A DNA stretch of 64,000 bases from Prorocentrum cordatum (Eukaryota > Sar > Dinophyceae > Prorocentrales > Prorocentraceae): assembly GCA_963575745.1 (NCBI GenBank), contig CAUYUJ010015759.1, forward strand, positions 1 to 64,000, given 5' to 3'. Below are positions 31,456 through 42,471 of the stretch, in pieces. Numbering within the stretch: position 1 is the stretch's first letter; each line of letters begins with the position of its first letter. Made by a program: the position numbers and the translations under genes. Below the pieces are notes generated by a model, which was given only the letters and a program-made list of their open reading frames with translations, had not been told where the DNA came from and made no database searches.

Positions 31456-32104
31456 ATCCCTCCCCACCTCCCCCAACTCACCGCCAGCAAACGACTCCCG
31501 GTCCCCACCACCGTCCGCATCACATCCCCCACTGTTGTTCCCAGCACCACTGTCCTCACCACCGCTGTCCCCACTGGTTCCACCACCGCCCCTACTGTCC
31601 CCGCCAGTGGCCCCACCACTGTCGCACTGTCCCCACTGCCCCCGCCACTGTTCCCACCTCGGTTCCACTCTCCCCACTGTCTCCACGGCCCCAACCACTG
31701 CCCGACTATCCCCACTGTCCCCACTGTCCCACTGACTCCTCCGCTGTCCCACTGAGCTGTCCCACTCTTCCCACCGCTGTCCCCACTGTCCACGCCGCTG
31801 TCCCCGCTGTACCTCTGTCCCATTGTCCCACCGCTGTCCTCGCCACCGCCTTCACCGCTGTCCCCACCACCATTGCGCCCCACTGTCCCGCTGTTTTCAC
31901 CTCATTCCCACTGTCCCCACACCGCTGCCCCCACCACCACCGTCCCCACCACTGTCCACTGCCCCCACTGTTCCCGCCATTGCCCCCACCACTGTCCCCT
32001 CCACTACCGCGCCCACCACTGCCCCCTGTCCCACTGTCCCCACCTCTGTCCCGCTGTCCCCTCACCACTGCCCCCACCACCACCGCCCCCACCACTGTCC
32101 GCAA
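31456..32104. repeat. C-rich minisatellite (CCCCACCACTGTCC-type)
   Basis: About 650 bp of irregular CCCCACTGTCCCC, CCACCACCG and CCGCTGTCC words with almost no G-clusters on this strand. The G-rich complement gives Gly/Gly/Asp/Ser/Thr frames that I reject as proteins. Confidence 0.85.
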
Positions 32105-32345
32105 CCCCATTCGGTTTTCGAGGGGGGGGGTTCGAACCGGCAGTGACCCCCCCCCCCGGTTCGGGTTTTCAAGGGGGGGGGTCGAACCGGCAGTGACCTC
32201 CCCCCCCCCCCCCCCCCCCCCCCACCTTTTCATGATGAGCTGTGGGGGGGGAGGGGTTCGAACCGGCAGCGACCCCCCCCCCGGGGTTTTCCGGAGGAGG
32301 GAGGGGGTTCGAACCGGTAGTGGCACCCCCCGGTTTTCCGCCAGC
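32105..32345. repeat. GGTTCGAACC-bearing repeats, right set
   Basis: Four units with GGGTTCGAACCGGCAGTGAC followed by a C-run and GGTTTTC, orientation opposite to 31270-31455. A C-homopolymer of about 30 bases at 32191-32223 is likely to be mis-sized in the assembly. Confidence 0.85.
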
Positions 32346-33100
32346 AGCGGTAAAACACGCTCTTTCCCAAGTGGCGGCACGGTTGGAAATGCAGCGGTAG
32401 CCGCAGTTGCGAAGTCCTCGTCGCCCGAGCCGATAAGCATACTGAGGGCGTCGTTGATGACGTCGACCATCTCGATGCTGTTGAGGCGCTGCTGGGCGTG
32501 ACAGCCGCCTGTCGGGCGCGCTGGAACTCCTCTGTAGCTGATTCGGCCCCCCTCTCGTGGGTCTCCATGATGGCTCCGCGCTGTATCTCCCCGTGGCGGT
32601 GCGCATGTATCTCGCGCTGGAAAGCCTCGCGTTGTTCTGCGGGCCCATCGAGGCTCGCTGCAGCGCGAGCTGGGCGCGCCCTGCAGTTTTCAAAGCTTTG
32701 TAGTCCCCGTGCGGCTCGTACTTCCGCGCGTCGGCGGTGGCCCTTTGGAGGCGCCCCTTGCTGGCTTTTCCTTCGGTCGTCGGCTTCTTCTCCTGCGTCG
32801 CCCCGTTTGCGTTTTTTTTTTGCGGCGCGGGATTTTGCTGTCGGTCTGGCCATGGACCCCGCCATCGGACGCGCTGGCTTCGACGTCGGCGCGGTCTCAG
32901 CTGCGAGGGCCATGTTGCACTGCCTCTGTTTCTCCCGCGATGCCCCCTGCGCCCCGAAGACCCCCGCCGCCCTGGCGTCGGCCAGCGCGCGGCTGTGTTT
33001 GGTGAGCCTCTCCTGCGTCGCTTGTCCCGTAGTTGACGGGCATCTGTCGCGCGCAACTGGCGCCCCATCTGTTGCCGACCTCTTCATAATTTCCAGCCCC
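32340..33100 (-). CDS. Unknown basic, helix-rich coding-like region
   Basis: The frame from 33087 begins MKRSATDGAPVARDRC. It has a strongly basic middle (AKKKRKRGD) and then an alternating charged helix including REAFQREIHAHRHGEIQRG. After about 32470 sense is in another frame: IEMVDVINDALSMLIGSGDE then FPTVPPLGKERVLPLLAENR. Composition suggests a gag-like or chromatin-like protein. It ends in the GGTTCGAACC repeats. Splicing or indels separate the frames. Confidence 0.4.
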
Positions 33101-33475
33101 CCCTCCGCCCTTGCGATCTTCCCCGCGTAGGCGGTCTGCGCGCGCCCGCGTCGCGATGCGCCGCCGTCTTTCCCCTGTCGCCTGCTCGGAACGTCGCGTC
33201 ACCTTTTTTTTTGAGCTCGTCGTCGCGGTGTTTCTCGGCCGTCGTCGCCCTGCGGCGTCGACGTTGCCCGCGTCTGCGCGCAGCTTCTTTCGCTGCTCGG
33301 GGGGGAGGGGGGGGGGCCCTCGGAGGTCGCGGGTCTCGTCGCGGGCGTCAGCCTTGCTTTCTCCCAATGTCGCTGGCCACGCAGTGGTTATATTCGCTCG
33401 AGATCCTGATCGCGCTGCCTGCGCCACTTCCGTCTGCAATTTCATCTTCCCTCGTTTGTTTCCCCGCTCGGTCAC
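33090..33475 (-). CDS. Unknown coding-like segment upstream of 33087
   Basis: The frame from 33475 reads RGNKRGKMKLQTEVAQAARS, then ANITTAWPATLGESKADARD, then a Lys/Arg-rich stretch and ARQMPVNYGTSD. It lies next to the duplicated block copy B and is in line with the following basic region, so both probably belong to one gene or retroelement ORF. Family unknown. Confidence 0.4.
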
Positions 33476-34041
33476 TCCGTTGGGCGGGGCTTGGTCCGCT
33501 GCCGCGGTGGCTGCTGGATTGAAACGCTCTGGTTCGCGTTCGTCGGGGGGGGCGGTGGCGGGGCGGGGCGGAGGGGCGCGCCTGCGGGCGTCGGCGCTAG
33601 GCTCGGTCGCTGCGCATGTGGACCTGGCCGTTTTTTTTTCTCACCGGGCGCTTCGCAATGTGGTCTCCCGATGGTGAGCCCTCTTGCACAGTGACCGCCC
33701 CGGTGGCAGGCCCTTCGGCGTTGCGAGGCGATGTGTTGCCCCCGCCGCTTAGGGGCCTTCTTCTGCGCCTGTAGGGCGAAGGTCGTGGGTGCTGAGGTTT
33801 GATGTGAGCATGCCACATCCTGTTTCAACTCTTGGTCGCTCGGCCGCAACTGAGTCCTTTCCCTGAGCCGTGCTGGCGTCGCGGTGCACCGTGGCGCTGT
33901 TGAAATGGCAATAGCGTTGGCCGTCGCGCGTTCACTGCGTCGCCCGTCGTTCAGCCGTCCTGAACGCGGGCGCGCTCGGCTTTGCGCGCCGTCGGGGCAG
34001 CGCCGCGGCAGGCCCCCGTCGTTGGTCAAGGCGTCTTTGAG
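33471..34041. repeat. 0.6-kb direct duplication, copy B
   Basis: Matches 27163-27775 in the same orientation. Shared words include GGTGGCTGCTGGATTGAAAC, GGCGCTTCGCAATGTGGTCT and GTTGGTCAAGGCGTCT. It lacks about 50 bp present in copy A. Sequence on either side is unrelated between the two copies, so the edges are sharp. Confidence 0.85.
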
Positions 34042-34780
34042 GAGCGCGAGGGGGGCGGAAAACCACGAAGAAACAGGGCGAAGAGCACGGGGAGATTGGA
34101 GCAGGACGAGGAAAATGCTAACTAGGAAGGAAGAGGGCGACGAAAGAGCAGGACGAAGAGGGAGGAGAAGGATATGCGGGAAGGCGAGGCCGCGGGGCCG
34201 GCCCCGGCGGCCGCGCCCGGGCGCGGCGGCCCTCGGTCGCCGCCGCGCGCGCGGTCTCAAACACGACCGCAAGAGGCCCGCAGCAACCCAGCGTGGCCCG
34301 CGCCCGCCCTCGCGCGCGACGGGGGGCGCCCAAAAACTGCGAATGGGGGGGGGCTCTCAATCAGAAACTTCGCCCGGGCGCGCTGGGGTGTCATCCGAGA
34401 ACTTCTCTTTGGGGGGGCTTGGTTGCACCCGGGAATTTTCGCGCGGAGGCCGCGGCAGCGCCGTGCAAACACAAAGTCCAAAAACGAATCCAACAACTAA
34501 TCGCAAAACCCCGAGCACTACATGTTGTTTTGAGCAATCAAACCAATGGATGCGTTTGGGGAATTGGTTTTCTGGCGACGTTCCCGGGTGGTCCGCGGGC
34601 GCGGGCCCGCGCGCGCCTCCGCCGACGGACCCCGCGGATTCCCGCCAGCGCCCTGCGGCGACCGCGCAGATCCAGAGGGCACCGCCAGAACCATTGCCAG
34701 GCTGCCCAACAGTCGCCGGCAGCGTGTCGGGCCACAGCGGCCCGACCCAGACTGCCCCTGCCTGCCGGGGCTGTCTGGGG
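34042..34780. other. No supportable gene
   Basis: GC-rich sequence with open frames on both strands and no recognisable motif. An AT-richer patch near 34490-34570 breaks the composition. Confidence 0.4.
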
Positions 34781-35115
34781 TTCTTAAGATGTCCTGGGGC
34801 CTCCTGGGGCTTCCTAGCTCCTAGCTGGAGACTCCTGAGCCCCCTCGGGTTTTCTGGAGCCTCCTGGGCCCGCTGCCTCCTGCGGTTTCCTGGTGATTCC
34901 TGGGGATTCCCAGGGTTTCTCGCGGCCTCCTGGCACTTCCTGCGGCCTCCTGTCACTTCCCGAGGCCTCCTGCGACCTTTTGCGGCTTCGTTGGCCTTCT
35001 GGAGATTCTTCTTCGGGGTCATCTGCGGTTGCCCGGGGCCTCCTGGTGTCTCGCGGTGCCCCCGGGCACATCCTAGCGTTTCCCGGGGCCTCTCGAAGCC
35101 TCCTGGCGATCCTGG
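34781..35115. repeat. CCTCCTGG/CTTCCTGG minisatellite
   Basis: Irregular repeats of GGGGCCTCCTGG, GGTTTCCTGG and GGCACTTCCTGCGGCCTCC, about 10-15 bp each, ending in a C-run at 35120. Distinct from the CCAAGAGG arrays. Confidence 0.8.
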
Positions 35116-35139
35116 CGCGCCCCCCCCCCCCCCCGCGAG

Positions 35140-36870
35140 CGCCCGCCCGTCTCTCCTTTTTTTTGTTCTCTCGACGCGGGTTCGGCGCCAAAGCAACATT
35201 GGAACAAGACGAGCCAGGGTGCCGAGCGAGCACGGGGCAATGCGCGAGCCGACAAGGGGATAATCGAACCCGCGCTTGCAACCGTGGTTCGGGAAAAAGT
35301 GGCAGCGACGCGGAGCGAACGCCGCGGCGGCCCAGACGGCCAACGCCAGCCGCGCGCGCGCACGCCGAGGAAGAATGATATTACGGATGCGCGACGCGGA
35401 AACCAGGGGAGGCGAGCGTCGCCGCGGAATTCTCGCCTGCGTTTACCTATCCACACCAGACGCGAAGGGCGGAGCGAGGACTGCAGCGGGGAAGGCGAAA
35501 GGACGCAGCCGAACGCAACAAAAAAAACGAGGAGGCGGAGCCTCGCGGCCCGGGGGGGGGGGACAAGTAGAGGTGAGGAGGGTGAATCGACGAGGGGGCG
35601 GGGAACTGAGCGGCCGCCAGGGAGATGCGAGGCAGGGAAGGAACGCTGGGAAAATGCGGATCGAAAAGAGAAAGGGGGAACCCACTCTGCACAACTCAAA
35701 CAAATCTGCGGGCCTCGTCCGACCCCGCCCTCGCTTCCATAACATGAGAATTGGTTTCGGCGGGCCTCCAGCGGGTCGGCCCCGAAATTCCTTTCGCCGC
35801 GGCACTCTGCCCGGAGCAGTGCTGGGAACTAGGTCGAGCCTCGCCACTCGCGCGAGATGCGCGCCGCGATCCGCCCCTGCCGCGCAACACGCAAAAATCA
35901 GAAGATAACGTCTCCAAGAAGTTCCAGCGCGATAGCGCAATGCTGGGGGCGCCCGACTTCGACGCGACACGTCTGGCGCTTAGAACCATTGAATTGATAA
36001 CGCGAGGCTGGCACGACATGTGGGCTTGGTACATTGAACCAGATTCTTCCACAAGCCTTCAAACAACAAAGCATTAGCAATATGATTCGCTGCTTTGGTC
36101 AGAGGTGACCAACTGTCCCCCGAAGGGTTTTCACGTCGGCCGGGGGAACGCATGGTCCGATAGCTTGACAGAGCTCTCGCCACAACTCTCGGCCGCATGC
36201 GTGGTTTCAAAAGGCAGGGGGCGGCGGTGATTCGCCGCAAGCATATTCGATAAGTGTGGTGGTGGGGGAAACGTGCACCAATCGTGCCCTTTTTGGTCAC
36301 CGAGGTGCCCCCATGATCCTTTTAGGGCGCAGCAGTGAAGGGGCCCCAGGACACACAAATAAATACACACAAATAAAAAGGATTCCCGATATTTTCCCAT
36401 ATTTTCAGGGTTTCTGTCTCCCCCCACACTTCCCATATTTTCCCATATTTTCCTGGGAATGGACGATTAATTGTGTTTGTGTGTGTTTTTTTCTCCTCCT
36501 GAAACAGGCGCGCCCTTCTACGCCCCCCCAATGTATCGCACTCCTATCTTTCGACGCCCGAAGACGAGGGGGGGAACGGAAGGGGCCGGCCGAAAGGGCA
36601 ATGGCCGGAAAAGGGGGGGGGGGGGGGGGCGATGTCAGGGCGAGGGCGCGCCCGAGGCGAGGGCGGAACTCAGCTCGATCAGGAGCTGGAATTGTGATGA
36701 CTTGAGGAACATTGTGGATTCCTTCAGCTTCACCTCCTCCACCTCATCCCTCCCACCTCCTTCCTTCCTTCCTCTTTGCTGCCTTCCTCTGTCCGTCATT
36801 TTTGATCATCCCTTCTTAATGCTATCTTCCACCTGATTACTTTTCTCATTTTCCCCGCGTTCTGTTCTCG
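35140..36870. other. No supportable gene; poly-G/C runs and GGA tracts
   Basis: Mixed GC-rich DNA up to about 36000, then lower-GC sequence with repeated CCCATATTTTC words near 36380-36450. A G-run of 17-18 bases at 36613 is a likely assembly weak point. Several 100-200-codon frames exist on both strands, but none has a motif I would defend. Confidence 0.4.
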
Positions 36871-36877
36871 CTCGTTC

Positions 36878-37115
36878 CTCCTCCCCCTCCTCCTCCTCCT
36901 CCTCCTCCTCCTCCTCCTCCTCCTCCTCCTCTTTCGCTCCCTATTTCCTTTCATCCTTCGTTTTTTTGTTTCGCCTCCCTCCTTCCCTCCTTCCATCCTT
37001 CCTTCAGGCCTTCCTCCCTTTCCTCCACCCCCCTCCTTTTCCTCCACTCTCCTCCTCCTCCTCCTCCTCCTCCTCCTCCTCCTCCTCCTCCTCCTCCTCC
37101 TCCTCCTCCTCCTCC
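36878..37115. repeat. TCC trinucleotide arrays (two blocks)
   Basis: Pure (TCC)n at about 36884-36930 and 37048-37112, separated by CTTCC-rich sequence. Poly-Glu/Arg/Ser frames here are artefacts. Confidence 0.92.
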
Positions 37116-38755
37116 CAAACTGCCCTTTTCCTCCTCTCTCGCGCCCTCCTGCTCCTCCTGCCGCTCCCTTCTCGTCGCTTCTTCCTTCCTGGGTCGGCCT
37201 CCGGCGGTCGGCGCGCGGCAGCCCGCCGCCCGGGCCCGTGGCCGCGGCCGGCAGCCGCTGCCGCGCGCGCGCCGCCACCCAGCCTGCGGAGCTGCCCGCC
37301 GCTGGCCGCTTCCGCTCTGCCGCTCAGCCCGAGGAGCTGCTGGAGGAACACCGCGAGCTGCCGCTGCCGCCGGCGCCCTTCCGCTTGGCCTGCGGGTGGG
37401 GGGATGGCAGGGGGCGGGCAGGGGGGCTCCGGCGGGGCGCCGCGGGAGGGGCCGACCGGGCGCGAATTGCGGCGAAGTGCGGGGGCGGAGGGGGCGGGCG
37501 GGGGAAGGGGGGGCGGGAGGAGCAGGCGGCGAGGGCGGAGAGGCAGGGCAAGGCGGGGCGCCGGGGAGGGCAGCGATCAGCCCAAGCGGCCGACGTGGCA
37601 ATGCCTCCGCAACGTGGTTCCCCAGGAGGCCTGGGCCCCTTCCCTGGGACCGGTGCTTCGTCCTGGGCCGTTTGGACAGCCCAAAGGCCCGGGAGTCTGG
37701 AGATCACTGCGAACATCCCGTCGCAGCTTGTTCGGTACGGTTTTTCGGTCACGGCACGAGCATATGTCGGGGAGGGGCGGGGGCGCAGAGGATGCGGAGG
37801 GGGCCAGGAGGAGAGGGCGGTGAGAGCCAGGGCGGCGGGGGGCGACAGGGCGGGAGAGCGCAGGAGAAGGCGGAGGAGGGCGGTGCCAGTGCCAGTGCCG
37901 GTGCCCGTGGCGGTGCCAGAGAGCGAGAATCGCGGTACTGTGAGAGATCGGGAGGAGGAAAGGAAACATAATTACCTGCTCAGCCCTGCCCTACTTGTTC
38001 CGTACCATTCCCGGAGTGCTCACGCTTGATCTGCTGGGGTGGCCCCCCTGCCTTGTGGCCACAGTGCCCACATCAAATTCACGTCAAGGTGCAGGGTGAA
38101 GAGGGTGCAGGGGTCGTGTACGGAGGGTGATCAAGATGGTACAACGGGAGGTAGCGCAAGAGGGCTGTCCACGAAGTCGCGAGGGCCGGACGCCAGACGC
38201 GCTCGGATGCCCGAAAGCCGTCCTTCAATGCGGGGTGCAGCAGAACATCATGCCGGAACTTCTTGCCAGTCATATCAGGCTCCCCAACTGCACCACCGAA
38301 GTACGACATGCAAACCACAAGGCTCAAGTAGGCGACCCTGCGCCGGCTGATTTTAATGGGCCCCCAGACGAATGCTGTCCCCAGGGAGTACTGGCGGGGG
38401 CCGGAAGCAAAAAGCTCCCTGGGACATGGGAGGCCCTTCCCGGCGGTCACCTCTTCTTTCCCCTCCCCTTTTCCCCTCCTCTCCCTCTCTTCCGACCCTT
38501 CCCTTACCACATCGATCTGGAGGAGGAAATTCCTGAGCCTTGAAGCAGCCCAAAGGGATGCACTGGCTGTAAGCGCGTATGTCCACCCTCCCCTTTCAGC
38601 AGGCGCCTGCGGGACGCGCTCCCAAGGCGACAGGGGGAGAACGCACCAGCACCAAAACACTTCTGACCCCAGAGCAGGAGGGACACGAAGGCAGACCGGG
38701 GAGAGGGGAGAACTCCAGTGGAGACGCTGATGTTACGACGAGAGCGTCCGCTGGT
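37116..38755. other. No supportable gene; GC-rich
   Basis: A stretch near 37320-37390 on the plus strand reads AQPEELLEEHRELPLPPAPF and could be a short exon, but its borders cannot be placed. The tandem GTGCCAGTGCC at about 37880-37915 is a small repeat. Otherwise nothing recognised. Confidence 0.35.
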
Positions 38756-38759
38756 GTCC

Positions 38760-38897
38760 GCGGCGGCGCCATGGCACTGCGCGCAAGGCCCCAGGAGCCA
38801 CTGCGTGCCATGCAGTCCCAACGGACGGCGGCGCCTTCTTGGCCTGCTGCTGCTTTTTCTTTTTTCTCAACTCGTCCTCTCTCTCCTTCTCCTGAGG
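38760..38897 (-). CDS. Exon-like Lys/Glu/Gln-rich segment
   Basis: On the minus strand a pyrimidine-rich run ending CCCCTCAG is followed by an open frame reading EKEREDELRKKKKQQQAKKA and then an Ala/Pro-rich stretch. The acceptor-like AG and the charged composition match the other segments at 44.2, 46.6, 48.2 and 49.6 kb. The 3' border is not determined. Confidence 0.35.
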
Positions 38898-38964
38898 GGG
38901 AATGGCCATTTCCTACGCCCTGCTAAAAGCTGCGCGGGCCGAACAAAAATCCGCCAGTACTCGC

Positions 38965-39080
38965 GCAAGGGGGTTTAACCATTTCCTCTTCTACCCCTCT
39001 TCACCTCTGAGGAGGGGCGTCCCGCTGCGCCATGTTCAACAACTTCCCCTCCCCCGCTCGACAGGCCGCCACCCAGGAAC
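38965..39080 (+). repeat. Dispersed repeat family, partial copy
   Basis: Contains GGGTTTAACCATTTCCTCTT, CTACCCCTC and TGTTCAACAAC, then CGACAGGCCGCCACCCAGGA. The first half matches 55460-55510 and the second half matches 50978-51020, so the three sites are truncated copies of one longer unit. Confidence 0.6.
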
Positions 39081-39294
39081 CGTGCACCCCCACACCACCA
39101 TCCTTGCCAAAGAACAAGACAACATTGTCGCGGCTGAATATTGATCAAGAGCGGGCCCCCCCGGATCACTCGACATTGGCTGTGTGATCATATTTGTCCG
39201 CTTCGCCCTGGTCCAGTTATCACAACAAAAAACATAGCGTGGTCGGGAACAGTGGTGCTGATTTCGGGCTGTGCCCCTGCATCCTTACTCAGTA

Positions 39295-39490
39295 AGCCTT
39301 AGCTGCTGACGGTGCAGCCCTGCACCCCCTTATCGGCAACGGTGCAGGTCTCCACCCTTGCACGCGCACACCCTTAGCCGCAACGGTGCAACCCTGCGCT
39401 CTTACAACCTTGCACTTTCAGCCGCTAACGGCGCAACCCGGCGCACATGCTCCCTTGCACCGTAGCCGCCAACGCTGCAGCCCTGCAGAT
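39295..39490. repeat. Degenerate tandem repeat (GCAACGGTGCAACCCTGC)
   Basis: Four to five units of about 40-48 bp with CCGCAACGGTGCAACCCTGC and CCTTGCAC words. Confidence 0.8.
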
Positions 39491-39777
39491 TTACACTCGA
39501 GGGTTTCGGGCGGGCCGGCTCTCTGTGCATCTGGTAGTTGCCACCGAACAGCGCTGTCAGAAACTGCGCCCGCGCATCCCAGAAACACTGCGCGTAGGCG
39601 GCACGAGGTTTTGGCATCCCCTGCTTGCCCGTGCGATCTCAGGGGAGTGGCAGGGGGCGTTTGTTCAGCGGGCCGAAGTAGCCGCAGATGTAGGGGGGGC
39701 GAAGCTCTGCTATTCTGCTTCGTCTGCTTCCATGCCGCTCAGTTGAAGGCAAAGGGAGATGCATCCGACTGGTAGAC

Positions 39778-39928
39778 TTAAGTCGGGCGTGTCCCCCATA
39801 CAGGAGGATTTTGGGCGAAAAATAAAAATACAACAAATCCTCAAACATACTCCAACATAGTCAAAACATCTGATTATTGTTAGATTATTTTTGAATATTC
39901 CCCCTGTAGAGGGACACGCCCGACGTAA
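39778..39928. mobile_element. MITE, 151 bp, exact 8-bp target duplication
   Basis: The left end is TTAAGTCGGGCGTGTCCC and the complement of the right end is TTACGTCGGGCGTGTCCC. The inverted repeat runs on to ACAGG on both arms. TGGTAGAC flanks both ends exactly (39770-39777 and 39929-39936). The AT-rich interior has no ORF. Ends and 8-bp duplication match 6097-6233, so the two form one family. The duplication length points to a hAT- or KDZ-type transposase acting in trans. Confidence 0.93.
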
Positions 39929-40089
39929 TGGTAGACGCTCGGCTCGGCGCTCAGGAATATCATGGCGCCGGCCCAAGCCTGCCGCTCCTTCGCCAACCTG
40001 GGCCATAGCACTGCCCGCGCAAAGTAACGCCGCCGGATGCAACGCTAAACGCAGTGGGAGCACCTGAGAATCTCCCGCCGCGCCAAGCC

Positions 40090-42290
40090 GTTGAAGGTCA
40101 GGTGGCCGACAGCGATCTCCAGCTCAATGCCAATGACCGTGCGGCTGCGCAGCAACGCCCGCAAGGCGTCGCGGACCCTCCAAAATCAGGCCGGGCCGCG
40201 CGTGCCCTTCGTGGCCGCTGAGCTGCACGCCCAATGCCTCGCCGCCCTCGCCGGCAAGGGCCGTCTCGTGGGCCTCGGTCGGGGCCAGCGGCGGCGAAAG
40301 ACGCAGTGGCCGACAGCAGGTCGTCAGTCGCGATGACTGTCGTGGCGCTCGGCACCCCGATGTCGCCATGGAGCGTGCGCTGACCCGCGGACCGCTGGCC
40401 GCCCAGGATGAGCGGCGGCCCGCGGTCGGTCATCTGTACTGCCTCCTGCAGCTCAGGGACTGTCATCATGCGGCGCGCGTTGGCGGCCCGGGCGAAGTAG
40501 CAGACCGCGCCCGACCCGTCGGCAGCGCCCTGGCCAGCGGATAGACCAGGGTGTCGGGCGACAGGGTCACGTCGCCCAGATGGCCCAGGCCGAGCTCGCT
40601 GGCCGTCAGCGGCGGGCACCCGACGAGTTCCTGGACCCCAAGCTCGTCGTCGAGGAACAGCCGACAGAAGCAGTCCTTGAGGCCGTTCACCCCGAGCAAA
40701 GTGTCGAGGCCAGCGAAGGCGCCGCCCACTTCGGATGTGTCTGGCGCCTGTCTCTCGACGCGACTGAGGCCGTCCCCGCTGGCGAAGCCAACGCGCTGGG
40801 CGGGCTATTGAAGACGCGAGTGGCCGAGGATCAACTCCTGGCGATCACTCTTATCCTCTTGGCGAAGGCAATGCCCTGGCATCGGCGGAAGAGCCAATGC
40901 CGCGCCGAAACCCTCAGCAGCCGGCGCACCAGGCCGAGGTGCGCCCGCCGCTCGTGCTTCATAGTTGGGGTCACACTGGGTCGAGCTGGACCGAAGCGTG
41001 CCTTCGTTTCGTCCGCTTCCTGGGGCAAACGCAGCGCGTGGCCCTCGAAATCCTCCAACTGGATCCGCGCCGCCTCCCTGGCAAGAATCGGAGAAGTATC
41101 GGCGATCCTGCCGGAGCGTCCGGGATAGACAGCCTGGCGTGGGAGAAAGGGGTCAAGGTCGCATAGGCCAGATGGATGAATCAGCCTCGGCCCCGCAACA
41201 ATCGCCAACGAGCTTGCCGCTAATTGTCCGCGCTGTCTGGGCCGCCCCAGTTTGCCGACTGTCATAGGGCCCGTCGCTGCGTGTCCTGCTACAGCTCGGC
41301 CGCGCGACAGCGCGTAGCCCAGCTGGGCGCCGCCGCAAACGGGCGCCGCTCAGCGCCGCGCAACCAATCCAGACTCGCCAAACCCGTTTTCGCCAAGCGC
41401 AGCACCCGCGAGCGATCGCGCCGCCCCAAGCCAGCCGCGACGTCGGAGCTCAGCTCGCGCAGCAAGGGGACAGGATGATCGAATTACACCTGCCCGCCGC
41501 GCGTGGCCTATGCTTCCAAGCCAGGGGGCGCCCTCGCCCCTGGCCCCGTGCCCATCATTTCAACGGGGCGGCGGCCGCCGCGTCGCCAGGCTTGGCCTTC
41601 CCACTGGCCTCCCGACCGCGCTCGCCGCCGCCGCCTCTGCCGCGGGCGCCCTCTTCGGCATCTGAGCGAAACAGGCCGCCAATCTCGAGCGCGCCACTGA
41701 CGTGGTCAACGCCACCGCCGCCACCGCGGCTGGCCGCGCGAGGCCCGCGGCTGCGGCCAAGGGCACCAAGACGGTCAGCCTCGTCTCGCGCCGCCTTGTT
41801 GGCGAAGTTCCGAAGCTCGGGCGGCGCCACATCGAACGGATCGCTCATCCCGGCCAGAAATCTGCCAGCCTCCAACCGCGGGCTGACCAAATTTGGCGCG
41901 ATAGGCCTCGCTGATCTGCATCACCCGCGGTGCGGCCGCCTCGAGGCACGCCCGGCCCCCGAGGTGCATGGGGTCGAATGTGCCGGCCACCCGGAAGATC
42001 GTCACCCGGGTGTCCAGCCCGTGCCGGGTGCGATCGTGCTGGCCGATGCCGCACTCCCTGCAGCCACGTCGCAGGAGTAGGGGCCCCCGCCATGCTGGGT
42101 GAACTGCTGCGCACCTCGCGCCCGCCGCGGGCCTCGTGCTCTCGGCCGCTGCCCGGCGCCACTCCATGCAGCGGGCGCCCTGCTCCCTCCGCTCCACCGC
42201 GATCGCAGTGCGAGCGCCCTCGTCCAGGGCGTCGCAGTGCCACTGACCGCGTCCAGGGTCGCGGACTACGGCTGAGGGGCAACGATCGGG
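40090..42290 (-). CDS. Unidentified multi-segment coding-like region
   Basis: Segments with protein-like, non-repetitive sense on the minus strand are, in transcription order: IFRVAGTFDPMHLGGRACLE (about 42000), RFLAGMSDPFDVAPPELRNF (about 41850), AREAARIQLEDFEGHALRLP (about 41060), GVNGLKDCFCRLFLDDELGV (about 40670), ELQEAVQMTDRGPPLILGGQ (about 40430). They lie in different frames with GC-rich gaps between, as expected for a spliced gene. No family is recognised, and exon borders and the start are not determined. Confidence 0.35.
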
Positions 42291-42470
42291 GGGGATAGGG
42301 ACAGGGGGGGGAAACATCGACCTGGAATCGGCGATACATCGCCGGTAGATCGACGATAGGCCCCCGATAGTGAATCCGCATCTTCCTGGGCAGGGGGCTA
42401 TCGGACCCCTATCGTCGATCAGTGGGCGATTGGGGGTCGATGCATCCCCCCCCTACGCCTATCCCCTCCT
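42284..42470. mobile_element. Foldback/MITE-like element, about 190 bp
   Basis: The left arm contains GGGATAGGGACAGG, AACATCGACC and GATCGACGATAGGCCCCCGA. The right arm, read on the other strand, gives matching GGGATAGGCGTAGG, ATGCATCGACC and GATCGACGATAGGGGTCCGA. Almost the whole element pairs with itself around a loop near 42370-42400. A target duplication is not clear. Confidence 0.6.
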
Positions 42471-42471
42471 A

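Noticed and set aside
31440-31456. tRNA gene at GGTTCGAATCC
   Set aside because: Only the T-arm-like word is present. There is no acceptor stem, anticodon arm or A box, and the word is part of a tandem unit.
35230-35300. tRNA-like GGGATAATCGAACCC stretch
   Set aside because: I could not fold a cloverleaf around it.
36796-37278. Arg/Glu-rich frames near 37 kb as a nuclear protein
   Set aside because: They are TCC-repeat translations.
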